Shown here one piece after another: positions 44,355 to 54,043 of a DNA stretch of 64,000 bases. Numbering within the stretch: the first letter of the stretch is position 1; each line of letters opens with the position of its first letter. Source of the DNA: Asticcacaulis sp. SL142 (GTDB taxonomy: Bacteria > Pseudomonadota > Alphaproteobacteria > Caulobacterales > Caulobacteraceae); NCBI RefSeq assembly GCF_026625745.1, contig NZ_CP113061.1:2815501-2879500 (forward strand), in the 5' to 3' direction. The notes beneath the pieces are model-generated. The model made no database searches. It worked only from the letters and a program-made list of their open reading frames with translations, and had not been told where the DNA came from. Both the position numbers and the translations under genes were made by a program.

Positions 44355-46378
44355 TCGGGCACATTGGCGCGCAGTTCATCCAGCCAGATTTTGGCGTTGG
44401 CATCGGATGGCGCGCGCCAGTCTCCGCGCGGGCTAAGCGCCCCACCGGAGATCAGCTTTGGCCCATTGGGCACGGCCGAGCGCTTGAACTGCGAGGTGGT
44501 GAAAAACCGCCACAGAAACACCTCCATCCATTTTTTAATTTCGGCAAGCGAATAGCTGCGCTTTTTGTGATCGGGATAGTCCTGCGGCCATTCACCGGCG
44601 TCTTTGTCTTTCCACGCCTGCCAGGCCAGATAAGCGACCTTTGACGGTTTCAGGCCATAGCGGGTGATGTAGTATAGAGTAAAGTCCTGAAGCTCATAGG
44701 GGCCGACCTTATCTTCGGTCTTTTGCAAGGCGCCATCGGCTCCGACCGGCACCAGTTCGGGGGAAATCTCGCGCTCCAGCACCGACTTCAAAATCCGGCC
44801 GGTGCGCGCATCAAATTCCTTAGTGGCCGCCCACCGGATCAGGTGCTGGATCAGGGTCTTGGGCGCACCGCAATTGACATTGTAATGGCTCATGTGATCA
44901 CCGACACCGTAAGTCGACCAGCCGAGCGCCAGTTCTGACAGATCACCGGTGCCGACCACAAAGCCCTTTTTCTCACCGGCCAGACGGAACAGAAAATCGG
45001 TGCGCAAGCCCGCCTGCACATTCTCGAAATTGATATCATAGACCGGCTTGCCCTCACCGTAAGGGTGGCCGATATCCATCAGCATCCGTTTGGCGGCGGG
45101 CCGGATATCAAGCACTTCGCCGCTAATCCCCAAAGCCCGCATCAGCTTCAAGGCATCAGTCTTGGAGCCGAGTGTCGTGCCAAATCCGGGCATGGTATAG
45201 CCGTTGATGTTTTCGCGCGGGATACCTAAGCGATCAAACGCCTTACACGCCACGATCAGGGCATGGGTGGAATCAAGCCCGCCAGAGATACCGATGACGA
45301 CATGTTTGGTGCCGGTCGATTCCAGCCGCTGCATCAGACCGTGAACCTGAATGTTGAAGGCCTCATAGCAGTCTTCATCAAGACGATGTTTATCGGCGGG
45401 CACATAGGGAAAACGCGGCACATGACGATGAAAATCGCTTAAGGTATGGGGGCGGTAATCGAAACTTATCCGGGTCATGTCCGCCCCACCGCGAAACCGG
45501 CGGGCGTCGGCAAAGGTGCCGTTGCGCATCCGATCCTGCACGATGCGGTCGGCATCAACATCAGCCAGGGTCAGGGTATCAGAGGTAAAGCGCTCGCTCT
45601 CGGCTAATAATCCCCCCAGTTCATAGATCAGCGATTGCCCGTCCCAGGCCAGATCAGTGGTCGATTCACCGGGACCTGCGGCACTATAGGCATAGGCGCA
45701 CATCAGGCGCTCAGAGGCAGCGGCACAAAGGGCCTTGCGGGCGCGCGACTTGCCGACCACGACGGGCGAGGCCGACAGGTTGACGATCAGGGTGGCCCCG
45801 CTCAAGGCCAGCTTTGTCGACGGCGTATCCGGCGACCACACATCCTCACAGATTTCAACGCCAAAGGTAAAGGCCTCAAAGCCATCCCCGGCAAAGATCA
45901 GGTCAGGTGAAACGACCACATCGTCACCACCGAGTTTGATGGTGGCGGACAGGCCGTAGCCGGAAGCGAAATAGCGCTTTTCATAATATTCACGGTAATT
46001 GGGCAGGAAGATTTTGGGCACCAGCCCCAGACAACGCCCGCCCTGCACGACGGCGGCGGTATTATAAACCGCACCGCCTACTGTCAGCGGCAGTCCGGCC
46101 ACAATAACGCAGCGCAAATTCGCGGTCTGGGTCATAAGGTCAATCAGCGCCTGACGGGCAGCGTCCAGCACGGTCGCTTGGGTCAGCAGATCATCCAGCG
46201 AATAGCCGGTCAGGCTGAGTTCCGGAAAGACCACCAGATCGGCCCCAGCTTCGTCGGCGCGCGTGGCCAGTTGCACATGCTCAGCCAGATTGGCGGGCGG
46301 ATTGGCCAGATGCACTTTCGGCGTCACGCAGGCAATGCGCACAAAGCCATGAGACGAAGATATGTCGAATTTGGGCAT
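44345..46378 (-). CDS. nadE: Glutamine-dependent NAD+ synthetase
   Basis: Amidates nicotinate adenine dinucleotide to NAD+, with ammonia from glutamine. 677 aa with two domains: a nitrilase-type glutaminase (about 1-290) with its Glu in FPELSLTGY, Lys in LVPKIFLPNY and Cys in VEICEDVW; and the synthetase (about 340-677) with the PP-loop IGISGGLDSTHAL. Length and layout match the actinobacterial/alphaproteobacterial large form. The 3' end overlaps the SGNH gene by ten bases on the other strand. Confidence 0.96.
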   Translation of the reverse strand: MPKFDISSSHGFVRIACVTPKVHLANPPANLAEHVQLATRADEAGADLVVFPELSLTGYSLDDLLTQATVLDAARQALIDLMTQTANLRCVIVAGLPLTVGGAVYNTAAVVQGGRCLGLVPKIFLPNYREYYEKRYFASGYGLSATIKLGGDDVVVSPDLIFAGDGFEAFTFGVEICEDVWSPDTPSTKLALSGATLIVNLSASPVVVGKSRARKALCAAASERLMCAYAYSAAGPGESTTDLAWDGQSLIYELGGLLAESERFTSDTLTLADVDADRIVQDRMRNGTFADARRFRGGADMTRISFDYRPHTLSDFHRHVPRFPYVPADKHRLDEDCYEAFNIQVHGLMQRLESTGTKHVVIGISGGLDSTHALIVACKAFDRLGIPRENINGYTMPGFGTTLGSKTDALKLMRALGISGEVLDIRPAAKRMLMDIGHPYGEGKPVYDINFENVQAGLRTDFLFRLAGEKKGFVVGTGDLSELALGWSTYGVGDHMSHYNVNCGAPKTLIQHLIRWAATKEFDARTGRILKSVLEREISPELVPVGADGALQKTEDKVGPYELQDFTLYYITRYGLKPSKVAYLAWQAWKDKDAGEWPQDYPDHKKRSYSLAEIKKWMEVFLWRFFTTSQFKRSAVPNGPKLISGGALSPRGDWRAPSDANAKIWLDELRANVPDQL

Positions 46379-46659
46379 TTTTAGGCTTTCTACATAATTG
46401 GCGAGCCGAATTTGTCTAATTATAGGCCATTATGGATAAAATCATACTCCATAAGTCTCAATAAATACGCTAAATGGTCTGAAAATGCTGTGTAATAAAT
46501 GATGTTGGCAATATTGGTATCAATTGAAATAATATCATTTCCTGTATTCAATCTATAAAACTGCCCCCAGTGACTACCGATGCCGCATTTTTTGTAGATG
46601 CCGTGCAAAGTCCGGTGCTAAGGGAGGGCCTCATTTGCCCAACCGTAATCGGAATACCC
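46379..46659. other. AT-rich intergenic region before ilvA
   Basis: 281 bp between divergent nadE and ilvA, AT-rich from about 46395 to 46560. It is expected to hold promoters for both. A 62-codon minus-strand frame here (46420-46608) is judged spurious. The ilvA frame is open upstream to 46570, but the added residues are not family-like. Confidence 0.4.
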
Positions 46660-47862
46660 ATGAGTTTGACGTTTGACGATGTAAAGGCCGCCGCCCAGCG
46701 CATCGAAGGCCATGTGCTAAAGACGCCGTTTGCCTATTCCCAGCGCCTGAGTGCGGTCACCAAGGTCAGCCTGTGGGTCAAGTACGAAAACCAGCAGATG
46801 ACCTCGGCTTTTAAGGAACGCGGCGCGCTTAATAAGCTGGCGCAGTTGACCGAGTCCGAGCGCGCGCGCGGCGTCTATGCGGCCTCGGCGGGCAATCATG
46901 CCCAGGGGCTGGCCTATCACGCGACGCGCTTAGGCATTCCGGCGACCATCGTCATGCCGCAGGGCACGCCGTTCGTGAAAATCCAAAAGACCCAAAGCTT
47001 TGGTGCCAAGGTGGTGATCGCCGGTGCCAGCTATGATGAATCGTCGGCCCATGCGCAGGATCTGTGTCGCGAAGCCGGGGCCGTTTATGTGCATCCGTTT
47101 GATGATTATGATGTTATGGCGGGCCAAGGGACCTTGGCGATTGAGATGCTGGAGGCTGTGCCGGATCTGGATGTGCTGCTGGTGCCGGTCGGTGGCGGCG
47201 GGCTGATCGCCGGCATGGCGGTCGCGGCCAAGGCGATCAACCCTAAGATCAAGGTCATCGGTGTCGAGGCGGCCATGTATCCGTCCTTTGCGGCCAAACG
47301 TAACCGTCAGAATGTCGTCTCAGGCGGCGCGACGATCGCGGAAGGCATCGCGGTCAAGGAAGTCGGCGAACTGACCTTTGAGGTCGCCAATCCCTTGGTG
47401 GACGATGTCATCGTGATTGACGAATCCGATATCGAGCGCGGCATCGCCATGTTCGTCAATGTCGAGAAGACCGTCTCCGAAGGGGCTGGGGCCACGGGCC
47501 TTGCGGCGGTTCTGCGCCATGCCGAACGCTTTGCAGGTTTGAAAGTGGGTCTGGTTCTGTGCGGCGGCAATATCGATCTGCGGCTGCTGGCATCTGTGCT
47601 TCAGCGTGAACTGGTGCGTGAAAAGCGCCTCGTGACCTACCGCATTTTGGGCGATGACCGTCCGGGCATGTTGTCGCGCATGGCCGATGTGATTTCGGAT
47701 AAGGGCGGCAATATTGTTGATGTGGCGCACAATCGTCTGGTGCTGGATGTTCCGGCCAAGGGTGCCGAGTTCGACATCATGGTCGAGACCCAGGATGCCC
47801 GCCATGCCTATGAAATTGAAGAAGCTTTGCGGAGAACGGGCTATGCGCTGCGTATGGATTAA
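46660..47862 (+). CDS. ilvA: Threonine ammonia-lyase (threonine dehydratase)
   Basis: PLP enzyme that deaminates threonine to 2-oxobutyrate, the entry to isoleucine. 400 aa: the fold-type II catalytic domain (about 1-320) with the Schiff-base Lys52 in TSAFKERGA and the glycine-rich PVGGGGLIAGMA, and one ACT-like domain (about 325-400) in ILGDDRPGMLSRMADVISDKGGNIVDV. The single ACT domain is shorter than the two-domain E. coli IlvA, so regulation may differ. It lies 31 kb from the ilv operon, with its own terminator. Confidence 0.94.
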   Translation: MSLTFDDVKAAAQRIEGHVLKTPFAYSQRLSAVTKVSLWVKYENQQMTSAFKERGALNKLAQLTESERARGVYAASAGNHAQGLAYHATRLGIPATIVMPQGTPFVKIQKTQSFGAKVVIAGASYDESSAHAQDLCREAGAVYVHPFDDYDVMAGQGTLAIEMLEAVPDLDVLLVPVGGGGLIAGMAVAAKAINPKIKVIGVEAAMYPSFAAKRNRQNVVSGGATIAEGIAVKEVGELTFEVANPLVDDVIVIDESDIERGIAMFVNVEKTVSEGAGATGLAAVLRHAERFAGLKVGLVLCGGNIDLRLLASVLQRELVREKRLVTYRILGDDRPGMLSRMADVISDKGGNIVDVAHNRLVLDVPAKGAEFDIMVETQDARHAYEIEEALRRTGYALRMD

Positions 47863-47928
47863 GCCTGTTTCGTGAGAAAGTTTTTTGCTGGCGCAAAAAT
47901 ACATTTCTCCCGTATATCAATATCGAAA

Positions 47929-47962
47929 AAAATGCCTTTGAAGCGGTTCTTCAGGCATTTTT
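47929..47962 (+). terminator. Rho-independent terminator of ilvA
   Basis: AAAATGCCT pairs with AGGCATTTT and GAAG with CTTC around a CGGTT loop, with two unpaired Ts, followed by a T run. It starts 67 bp after the ilvA stop. Confidence 0.82.
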
Positions 47963-47989
47963 CGCATTTTAATCTAAAGGGTCAAGGTT

Positions 47990-48475
47990 ATGAACTGGGC
48001 GGGTAAAGTGTTGATGGCGGTTTTGTCGATGGCCGGTTTGTCGGCCTGCAACAAAGGCCCTGATCCGGTCGCGGTGGCTGCCAATGCCGAGGCCGGTAAA
48101 GCCTTCCTTGAGAAAACCGCTAAGGAAGAGGGCGTCCTGCCGCTGGAAGGCGGGATGTACTATAAGGTGGTGTCGTCGCCGGCCCCTACCGCCCCGCAAC
48201 CGGCGGTGACCGATACGGTCAAGGTGCACTATGAAGGCACGCTGATCGACGGCACCAAGTTCGATTCGTCCTATGATCGCGGTGTGCCTGCCGCATTTCC
48301 GCTCAAAGGGCTGGTCAAGGCCTGGCAGATCGCCATCCCGAAGATGCATAAGGGCGATACCTGGATGCTCTATGTCCCGGCCGAAATGGGCTACGGCGAT
48401 CAGGCCATGGGCCCCATTCCGGCGGGCAGCGTTCTGGTCTTCAAGATTGAGCTGATCGATATTCAGCCTAAGTAG
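47990..48475 (+). CDS. FKBP-type peptidyl-prolyl isomerase, lipoprotein
   Basis: 161 aa. The lipoprotein signal MNWAGKVLMAVLSMAGLSAC (Cys20) is followed by a short spacer and one FKBP domain (about 55-160) with VKVHYEGTLIDGTKFDSSYDRG, LVKAWQIAIPKM, GDTWMLYVPAEMGYGDQAMGPIPAGSVLVFKIELI. It would assist folding of envelope proteins in the periplasm. The last base directly abuts the convergent molybdoenzyme gene. Confidence 0.93.
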   Translation: MNWAGKVLMAVLSMAGLSACNKGPDPVAVAANAEAGKAFLEKTAKEEGVLPLEGGMYYKVVSSPAPTAPQPAVTDTVKVHYEGTLIDGTKFDSSYDRGVPAAFPLKGLVKAWQIAIPKMHKGDTWMLYVPAEMGYGDQAMGPIPAGSVLVFKIELIDIQPK

Positions 48476-50644
48476 TCAGGCCGCCTGAATGCGCACTGGC
48501 GTGGATTTAAACGCCGGTGTCTTACTGCGTGGATCGACCGCCGTGCCGGTCAGGATATTGGCTTCGGGGTAATAGGCCATGACCGAGCCGCGCGCGATAT
48601 CAAAGGCGCGCACAGTGACGTTTTCCATGATCCCATGATCGGAGGTCAGGGTCGCCTTATCGCCGTCGCTTAAGCCATGTTGCGCCAGATCGTCGGTGTT
48701 CATCATCACGCTCCAGCGGTCGTCCATGCCACGGTAGCTGTCTTTGTACTCATAGACGATGGTATTGAACTGGCCCTCTGAGCGTACGGTGGTCAGCAGC
48801 AAAGTGTCACCTCGTACCGGCGGCAGAGGCCGGGTTATAAAGCGGGCCTTGCCATCAGGGGTATGAAATTCTGGCGTGTGCATCAGCCGCCCGCGCACAT
48901 GAAATTCACGTTTGGCGACGTCGATATCAGCCAGATCCTCAAGGCCGGGGACGATGCCTGCAATGGCCTCGCGAATGGTTTTGTGGGCTTTAAAGGCCTG
49001 AAAATCGACGGGTGTCACCGGCATCAACCGCGTGGCCAGATCGCACAATATATCGCTTTCGGGCCGCACGGTTTTCAGGCGCGTGATGCCGCCATCGGAC
49101 AGGCGCACATAGTTGAACATCGATTCCTGCGTGGTCGGTTGCCATTCTTCGTCGCGGGCGGTGACCGGCAGGATCAGGGCTTCGGAATTGTCGATGCCGT
49201 GGATATGGCCCTTATTCAGCGTGGGCGTTAGATACATTTTAAAGCCGATTTGACCGAGCGCTTTCGCGGCCCATGAACTGTCGGGATTGGCTTCATAGAG
49301 GTTGCCGCCCATAAGAAGCGCCGCATCCATCTTACCGTCTGCGGCGGCCTTCATGCAGGCCATAGTGTCAAGGCCGGTCTCTTTCGGCAGGGGCAGACCA
49401 AAGGCCGCCTCCATCTTCGCCATGACCTCTTTGGCCAGCACCGGCTTAACGCCGATCGTGCCGATACCCTGCACATTGGAATGGCCGCGCAGTGGCAGAA
49501 GGCCCGCACCCACACGTCCGATCTGGCCGCGCAGCAGGGCGAGGTTAGCGATATATTCAACATTATCGACGCCGTTCAGGTGGTGGGTAATGCCCATGCC
49601 CCAGGCAAACACGGCCGATTTAGCCTTGGCATAGAGGGTCGCAACCCGCTCGATATCGGCGCGCGTCAACCCTGTCGCGGTCTCGATACCTGTCCAATCG
49701 GTCGCCTCAATGTCGGCGCGGAAGGCTGCGAAATCATGACTATGCTGCGCAATAAAGTCAGTGTCTTCAGCCCCTGCCGCCAGCACCGCCTTGGCCAGCC
49801 CTTTGAGGACGGCCATGTCCGAGCCGATGCGTGGTTGCAGATAATCCGAGGCGATAAAATCCCCGCCCTTGAGCATGGATTTCGGGCTTTTGGGGATGGC
49901 GAATTTGACCAGGCCGGCTTCTTTGGCAGGATTAATAATCACCACTTCGCCGCCACGTTCCCGGCATTTTTTTAGCTGATGTATAAAGCGCGGATGGTTC
50001 GATGACGGATTGGCACCGATCACCAGAATGAAATCGCACAGGCTTAAGTCTTCTAACTCAACCGTCGACGTGCCGGTGCCGATGGTGGTGCCAAGCCCTA
50101 CACCCGTCGCCTGATGGCAATAATATGAGCAGTTGTTGACATTGTTGGTGCCAAAAGCCCGCGCCAGCAGTTGCAGCACAAACCCGGCCTCATTAGACGA
50201 GCGGCCTGACGAATAAAAAAACGTCCGTTCCGGCGTGGTCGCTAAAAACCGGCGCGCGGCCAGATCCAGCGCGTCATCCCACGATATCGGCTCGAAACGG
50301 TCGGCATGACGGGATTTGTAAATGGGTGTGGATAGCCGCCCCAGATGCTCCAGTTCGTGACCATCCAGTTCGCGCAGATCGCTCAATGCATGGGTTAAGA
50401 CTTCAACCGGAATGCCCGGTTGGATGTCGGTCGACTGGGCCTGAATTGATTTGTTGCAGACGGACGGGAACTCATCCAGTTCATTGGTCATGCCGCCTCT
50501 CTGGCCGCCCATGCCCAGCCCGCAGGCCTTGCAGGTATTGTGCGCGGTCAGGGCCTTGGCGGTATTTTCCAAGCCGATACGGCGGGCCGTTTTCAGCGCA
50601 TAGAGCACTTTTTTGGGGCCGCCGCCGACGATGGCTTTGCTCAT
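48476..50644 (-). CDS. FdhF/YdeP-family molybdopterin oxidoreductase
   Basis: 722 aa, a cytoplasmic bis-MGD enzyme related to formate dehydrogenase alpha. An N-terminal Fe-S region has CKACGLGMGGQRGGMTNE and SVCNKS. The molybdopterin domain contains FYSSGRSSNEAGFVLQLLARAFGTNNVNNCSYYCHQATGVGL, and a C-terminal dinucleotide-binding domain holds DRWSVMMNTDDLAQHGL. The ATG at 50644 has a perfect GGAGG five bases upstream; the frame to 50734 is open but unsupported. In E. coli YdeP has been tied to acid resistance; the substrate is unknown. No electron-transfer partner is adjacent. Confidence 0.9.
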   Translation of the reverse strand: MSKAIVGGGPKKVLYALKTARRIGLENTAKALTAHNTCKACGLGMGGQRGGMTNELDEFPSVCNKSIQAQSTDIQPGIPVEVLTHALSDLRELDGHELEHLGRLSTPIYKSRHADRFEPISWDDALDLAARRFLATTPERTFFYSSGRSSNEAGFVLQLLARAFGTNNVNNCSYYCHQATGVGLGTTIGTGTSTVELEDLSLCDFILVIGANPSSNHPRFIHQLKKCRERGGEVVIINPAKEAGLVKFAIPKSPKSMLKGGDFIASDYLQPRIGSDMAVLKGLAKAVLAAGAEDTDFIAQHSHDFAAFRADIEATDWTGIETATGLTRADIERVATLYAKAKSAVFAWGMGITHHLNGVDNVEYIANLALLRGQIGRVGAGLLPLRGHSNVQGIGTIGVKPVLAKEVMAKMEAAFGLPLPKETGLDTMACMKAAADGKMDAALLMGGNLYEANPDSSWAAKALGQIGFKMYLTPTLNKGHIHGIDNSEALILPVTARDEEWQPTTQESMFNYVRLSDGGITRLKTVRPESDILCDLATRLMPVTPVDFQAFKAHKTIREAIAGIVPGLEDLADIDVAKREFHVRGRLMHTPEFHTPDGKARFITRPLPPVRGDTLLLTTVRSEGQFNTIVYEYKDSYRGMDDRWSVMMNTDDLAQHGLSDGDKATLTSDHGIMENVTVRAFDIARGSVMAYYPEANILTGTAVDPRSKTPAFKSTPVRIQAA

Positions 50645-50681
50645 CTTATCCTCCGCCACGCAACGGATGGTGTACGCAAAA

Positions 50682-50807
50682 TTACTTGGTGGCCCTGTCC
50701 ATCGCGTCACCAACCGATTCGATGTCGCGGCCAACGCCTTTGACGGTGTTGCAGGCCGACAGAACCGGCAGGGTGGCGATGAGGGCGATGATCAGCAGAC
50801 GTTTCAT
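50682..50807 (-). CDS. Entericidin A/B-family small lipoprotein
   Basis: 41 aa. The signal MKRLLIIALIATLPVLSAC gives a lipobox with Cys19. The rest (NTVKGVGRDIESVGDAMDRA) matches the amphipathic NTxxGxGxDIxxxGxxI pattern of entericidins, small cell-envelope lipoproteins linked to stress and programmed lysis. GAGG lies eight bases before the ATG. It lies 37 bp upstream of the YdeP-type gene on the same strand and 16 bp after the dcp terminator, so it may be the first gene of a two-gene unit. Confidence 0.9.
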   Translation of the reverse strand: MKRLLIIALIATLPVLSACNTVKGVGRDIESVGDAMDRATK

Positions 50808-50823
50808 GGGGCAACCTCTGAAT

Positions 50824-50857
50824 AAAAAAAGGGACTCCATTGGTAAGACGGAGCCCC
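50824..50857 (-). terminator. Rho-independent terminator of dcp
   Basis: On the minus strand GGGGCTCC pairs with GGAGTCCC (one G-U) around an 11-nt loop, followed by seven Ts. It starts 26 bp after the dcp stop. Confidence 0.88.
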
Positions 50858-50882
50858 TGAATTAGCAATATATTTTGGTGGC

Positions 50883-53000
50883 TTACGTGACCGGGAAGCC
50901 GCGTTTACGCATCAGGGGCGCAATGCCCGCATCGCGACCCCGGAAGTTGCGATAGGCCTCAGCCGGATCGACCGTATTGCCGCGGCTTAAGACCTCCTTG
51001 ACCAGCTTATCGGCCACGGTCTTGTCGTAGAACCCGCCCTTTTCGGTAAAGGCTTCGGCACAGTCGGCGGTTAAGGTGTCCGACCACAGGTAGGAGTAAT
51101 AGCCCGCCGAATAGCCATCGCCGGAGAAGACATGGCCGAACTGCGGCGTGCGATGGCGCATGACGATCTCAGAGGGCATACCCAGCTTGGTCAATTCTTC
51201 GCGCTCGAACGCATCGGCATCGATATCCGCGCCACCGGCCAGATGCAGCTTCATGTCGATCAGGGCCGAGGCCAGATATTCGACCGTGCCGAAGCCCTGA
51301 TTAAACGTGTCAGCCTTTTCGATCTTGGCGACCAGATCTGCCGGGATCGGCTTGCCGGTTTCATAGTGCAGGGCGAATTTGTTGAGCACTTCCGGCGTGC
51401 CCAGCCAGTCTTCGTTAAGCTGCGATGGGAACTCGACATAGTCGCGTGCCACCGACGTGCCGGCCAGCGACGGATAGGTGACGTTGGACAACAGGCCGTG
51501 GATAGCATGTCCAAACTCGTGGAACAGGGTCGAGGCGTCATCCCAGGAAATCAGCACGGGTGAGCCATCGGCCGTTTTGATGAAGTTCGAGTTGTTGGAG
51601 ACTATGGTCAGGATGTCCCTACCATCCATGCGCGACTGCGAGCGGTAGGCGTTCATCCACGCGCCGGAGCGCTTACCCTGACGGGCATAAGGATCGAAGT
51701 AGAACAGGCCGATCATCTTACCGGCACGGTTGACTTTCCAGACGCGGACATCTTCGTGATAGACCGGCACATCGGTCACCGGTTCAAAACTAAAGCCGTA
51801 AATCTGACCCGACGCCCAGAACATACCCTCAACCAGTTTATCAAGCTGCATATAGGGCTTGATGGCGTTTTCATCGAGGTCGTAGCGGGCCTTGCGCACC
51901 TTTTCGGCATAGAAGCGGTAATCCCACGGCGCAATCCTTATTTTGGCGCCTTCTGAATCCGCGATCTTTTGCATGTCGGCCACTTCTTCTTTGACGCGGG
52001 CGACGGCGGCAGGCCAGACGGCCTCCATTAGCTTGGTGGCATTGTCCGGCGTCTTGGCCATGGCGTTTTCCAGCCGCCAGTGGGCGTGGGTGGCATAGCC
52101 CAGCAACTGGGCGCGCTCAAACCGCAGCTTCAGGATCTTGGAAATCAGGGCGTTATTGTCGTGCGCCCCGCCATTATCGCCACGATTGACGAAGGCCTTC
52201 CAGATGATTTCGCGCGCACTACGATCGGTAGCAAAGGTCAGAAACGGATCGGCGGCGGAGCGGGTATTGACGATGCCATACTGGCCGTCCTTGCCGTTTT
52301 TCTTGGCGGTGGCGGCAGCGCTGTCGATATAGGCCTGCGGCATACCGTTCAACTGCGCCTTGGTCAGGTAGGTGACCTGTTCTTCGTCGTGCAGCAGGTT
52401 GTCGCTGAACTGAGTAAACAGTCCGGCCAGTTCTTTATTGATCTCAGCGATACGGGTCTTGGACGCGGCCGACAGCTTGGCCCCTGAGCGCACAAAGCCG
52501 ATATAGGTCACCCACAACAGGCGCTTTTGCTCCGGCGTCAGGTTCATTTTGTCCTGATTTTGATAGACGCTCTCGACCCGCTGAAACAGGGCTTCGTTCT
52601 GGCTGATCTCGTCGCTGAAGGCCGCCAGCTTAGGGCTGATGACCTTGGACGCCGCTTGCACTTCGGGGGAGGACAGATTGCCGCTCCAGATACCGTAATA
52701 AGTGTAGACGCGCTCAACCGCCTGCCCCGATTTTTCGAGGGCGACGATGGTGTTATCGAACGTCGGCATGGATTTAACGCGGGTGATGGCGTCAATTTCC
52801 TTGCGCTGCATCGTCATGGCATCGTCAAAGGCCGGTTCGAAATCCGAGACCTTGACCTTATCAAACGCCGGGACGCCACCGTAGGGGCCGGTCCATACCG
52901 CCGTCAGGGGATTAGGGGCGGCGCCTTGCGCAAAGCCAACAGTCGGTGCTGCGGCAGCGGCGGCCATGAGGCCCAAAGTCGTGCGGCGGTCGATGGTCAT
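50883..53000 (-). CDS. dcp: Peptidyl-dipeptidase Dcp-type M3 metallopeptidase, exported
   Basis: 705 aa. The N-terminus MTIDRRTTLGLMAAAAAAP has a twin-arginine (RR) pattern and an Ala-rich hydrophobic core ending near GFAQ, so Tat export is likely. The M3 catalytic domain has HEFGH at about 494-498 (LFHEFGHAIHGLL), followed by SQLNEDWL with the third zinc ligand region. It removes C-terminal dipeptides from oligopeptides in the periplasm. Length and layout fit Dcp rather than oligopeptidase A. Monocistronic. Confidence 0.93.
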   Translation of the reverse strand: MTIDRRTTLGLMAAAAAAPTVGFAQGAAPNPLTAVWTGPYGGVPAFDKVKVSDFEPAFDDAMTMQRKEIDAITRVKSMPTFDNTIVALEKSGQAVERVYTYYGIWSGNLSSPEVQAASKVISPKLAAFSDEISQNEALFQRVESVYQNQDKMNLTPEQKRLLWVTYIGFVRSGAKLSAASKTRIAEINKELAGLFTQFSDNLLHDEEQVTYLTKAQLNGMPQAYIDSAAATAKKNGKDGQYGIVNTRSAADPFLTFATDRSAREIIWKAFVNRGDNGGAHDNNALISKILKLRFERAQLLGYATHAHWRLENAMAKTPDNATKLMEAVWPAAVARVKEEVADMQKIADSEGAKIRIAPWDYRFYAEKVRKARYDLDENAIKPYMQLDKLVEGMFWASGQIYGFSFEPVTDVPVYHEDVRVWKVNRAGKMIGLFYFDPYARQGKRSGAWMNAYRSQSRMDGRDILTIVSNNSNFIKTADGSPVLISWDDASTLFHEFGHAIHGLLSNVTYPSLAGTSVARDYVEFPSQLNEDWLGTPEVLNKFALHYETGKPIPADLVAKIEKADTFNQGFGTVEYLASALIDMKLHLAGGADIDADAFEREELTKLGMPSEIVMRHRTPQFGHVFSGDGYSAGYYSYLWSDTLTADCAEAFTEKGGFYDKTVADKLVKEVLSRGNTVDPAEAYRNFRGRDAGIAPLMRKRGFPVT

Positions 53001-53144
53001 GAATAATCCTCGTTATTTGTCACAATCGTCACAATAGAAATCATATGGGCGCCGTACTGGCAAGTCACAAGACATATGGACGCGAACCGGGGCTTAGCTT
53101 AAGCATGGCCCAATAGGTTTGGCGAATTACGGATAGTTCAGATT

Positions 53145-54011
53145 ATGGCGATTGGCGTTTTTGATTCCGGTGTTGGGGGGCTTACCATCCATCGGGCCCT
53201 GGTTGAGCGTTTGCCGTCCGCTGACTTTGTCTATCTGGCCGATCAGAAACACGCCCCATACGGTGAACGGACGGGCGAAGATATCGTCAATCTGACGCGC
53301 CAGGGCTGCGAGACCCTGTTCGATCAGGGGGCGTCTCTGGTTATATTGGCGTGCAATACGGCGTCGGCTGTGGCGCTGCGGAGGCTGCAATCAACCTGGC
53401 TTTCTGACTATCGCAAAACCGCTGGACGGCCGGTTAATGTGCTGGGCATTATCGTGCCGACCATTGAAGCCGCGACCGGACTACCGTGGGAGCATGAGGC
53501 CGAGCGGCGCGGGCCGAAAATCGAAAATCTCGATATCCTTGGCCTGTTCTGCACCCGTGCGACGGCCCATTCACGCGTCTATGAGATCGAAATTGATAAG
53601 CGCCGTCAGGATCTGGCGGTGTTTGCTGAACCTTGCCCCGGCCTTGCTGATATGATCGAGCAGGGGGCGGATCATGACGCCCTGAAGGCCAAGATTGACG
53701 GCCATGTGGGCGCGCTTAAGGCCCGGATCGGGCGCTTCCCGGATCGGGCTATTCTGGGCTGCACCCACTATGAGATTGTGGCTGACCTGTTCAAGGCGGC
53801 CTTGCCTGCCGGGACACCCCTTATCCATCAGCCATCGTCGGTGGCGGCGGCGATGGGCCGCTATGTTGAGCGTCACACCGAGTACGATGTCGGATCTTCG
53901 GGCAAGCGGGTGTTTCTGACGACGGGTGAGCCGAAAACCCAGTCGGCCCTGATTGAAACCTTTTGGGGCGCACCTCTGAACTTTGCGGCGTCTCAGGTCG
54001 CGGCTGCATAA
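53145..54011 (+). CDS. murI: Glutamate racemase
   Basis: Makes D-glutamate for peptidoglycan. 288 aa. The two catalytic cysteine loops are LACNTASAVAL and ILGCTHYEIV, and the N-terminal signature is IGVFDSGVGGLTIHRAL. A divergent promoter region of about 140 bp separates it from dcp. Only 32 bp separate its stop from the TraB/GumN gene, so the two may be co-transcribed. Confidence 0.96.
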   Translation: MAIGVFDSGVGGLTIHRALVERLPSADFVYLADQKHAPYGERTGEDIVNLTRQGCETLFDQGASLVILACNTASAVALRRLQSTWLSDYRKTAGRPVNVLGIIVPTIEAATGLPWEHEAERRGPKIENLDILGLFCTRATAHSRVYEIEIDKRRQDLAVFAEPCPGLADMIEQGADHDALKAKIDGHVGALKARIGRFPDRAILGCTHYEIVADLFKAALPAGTPLIHQPSSVAAAMGRYVERHTEYDVGSSGKRVFLTTGEPKTQSALIETFWGAPLNFAASQVAAA

Positions 54012-54043
54012 AAACGGTCACATATGGGCTTTATGAGGGGATT

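Noticed and set aside
46420-46608. 62-codon minus-strand frame before ilvA
   Set aside because: AT-rich promoter DNA, no family, overlaps the untranslated region of ilvA.
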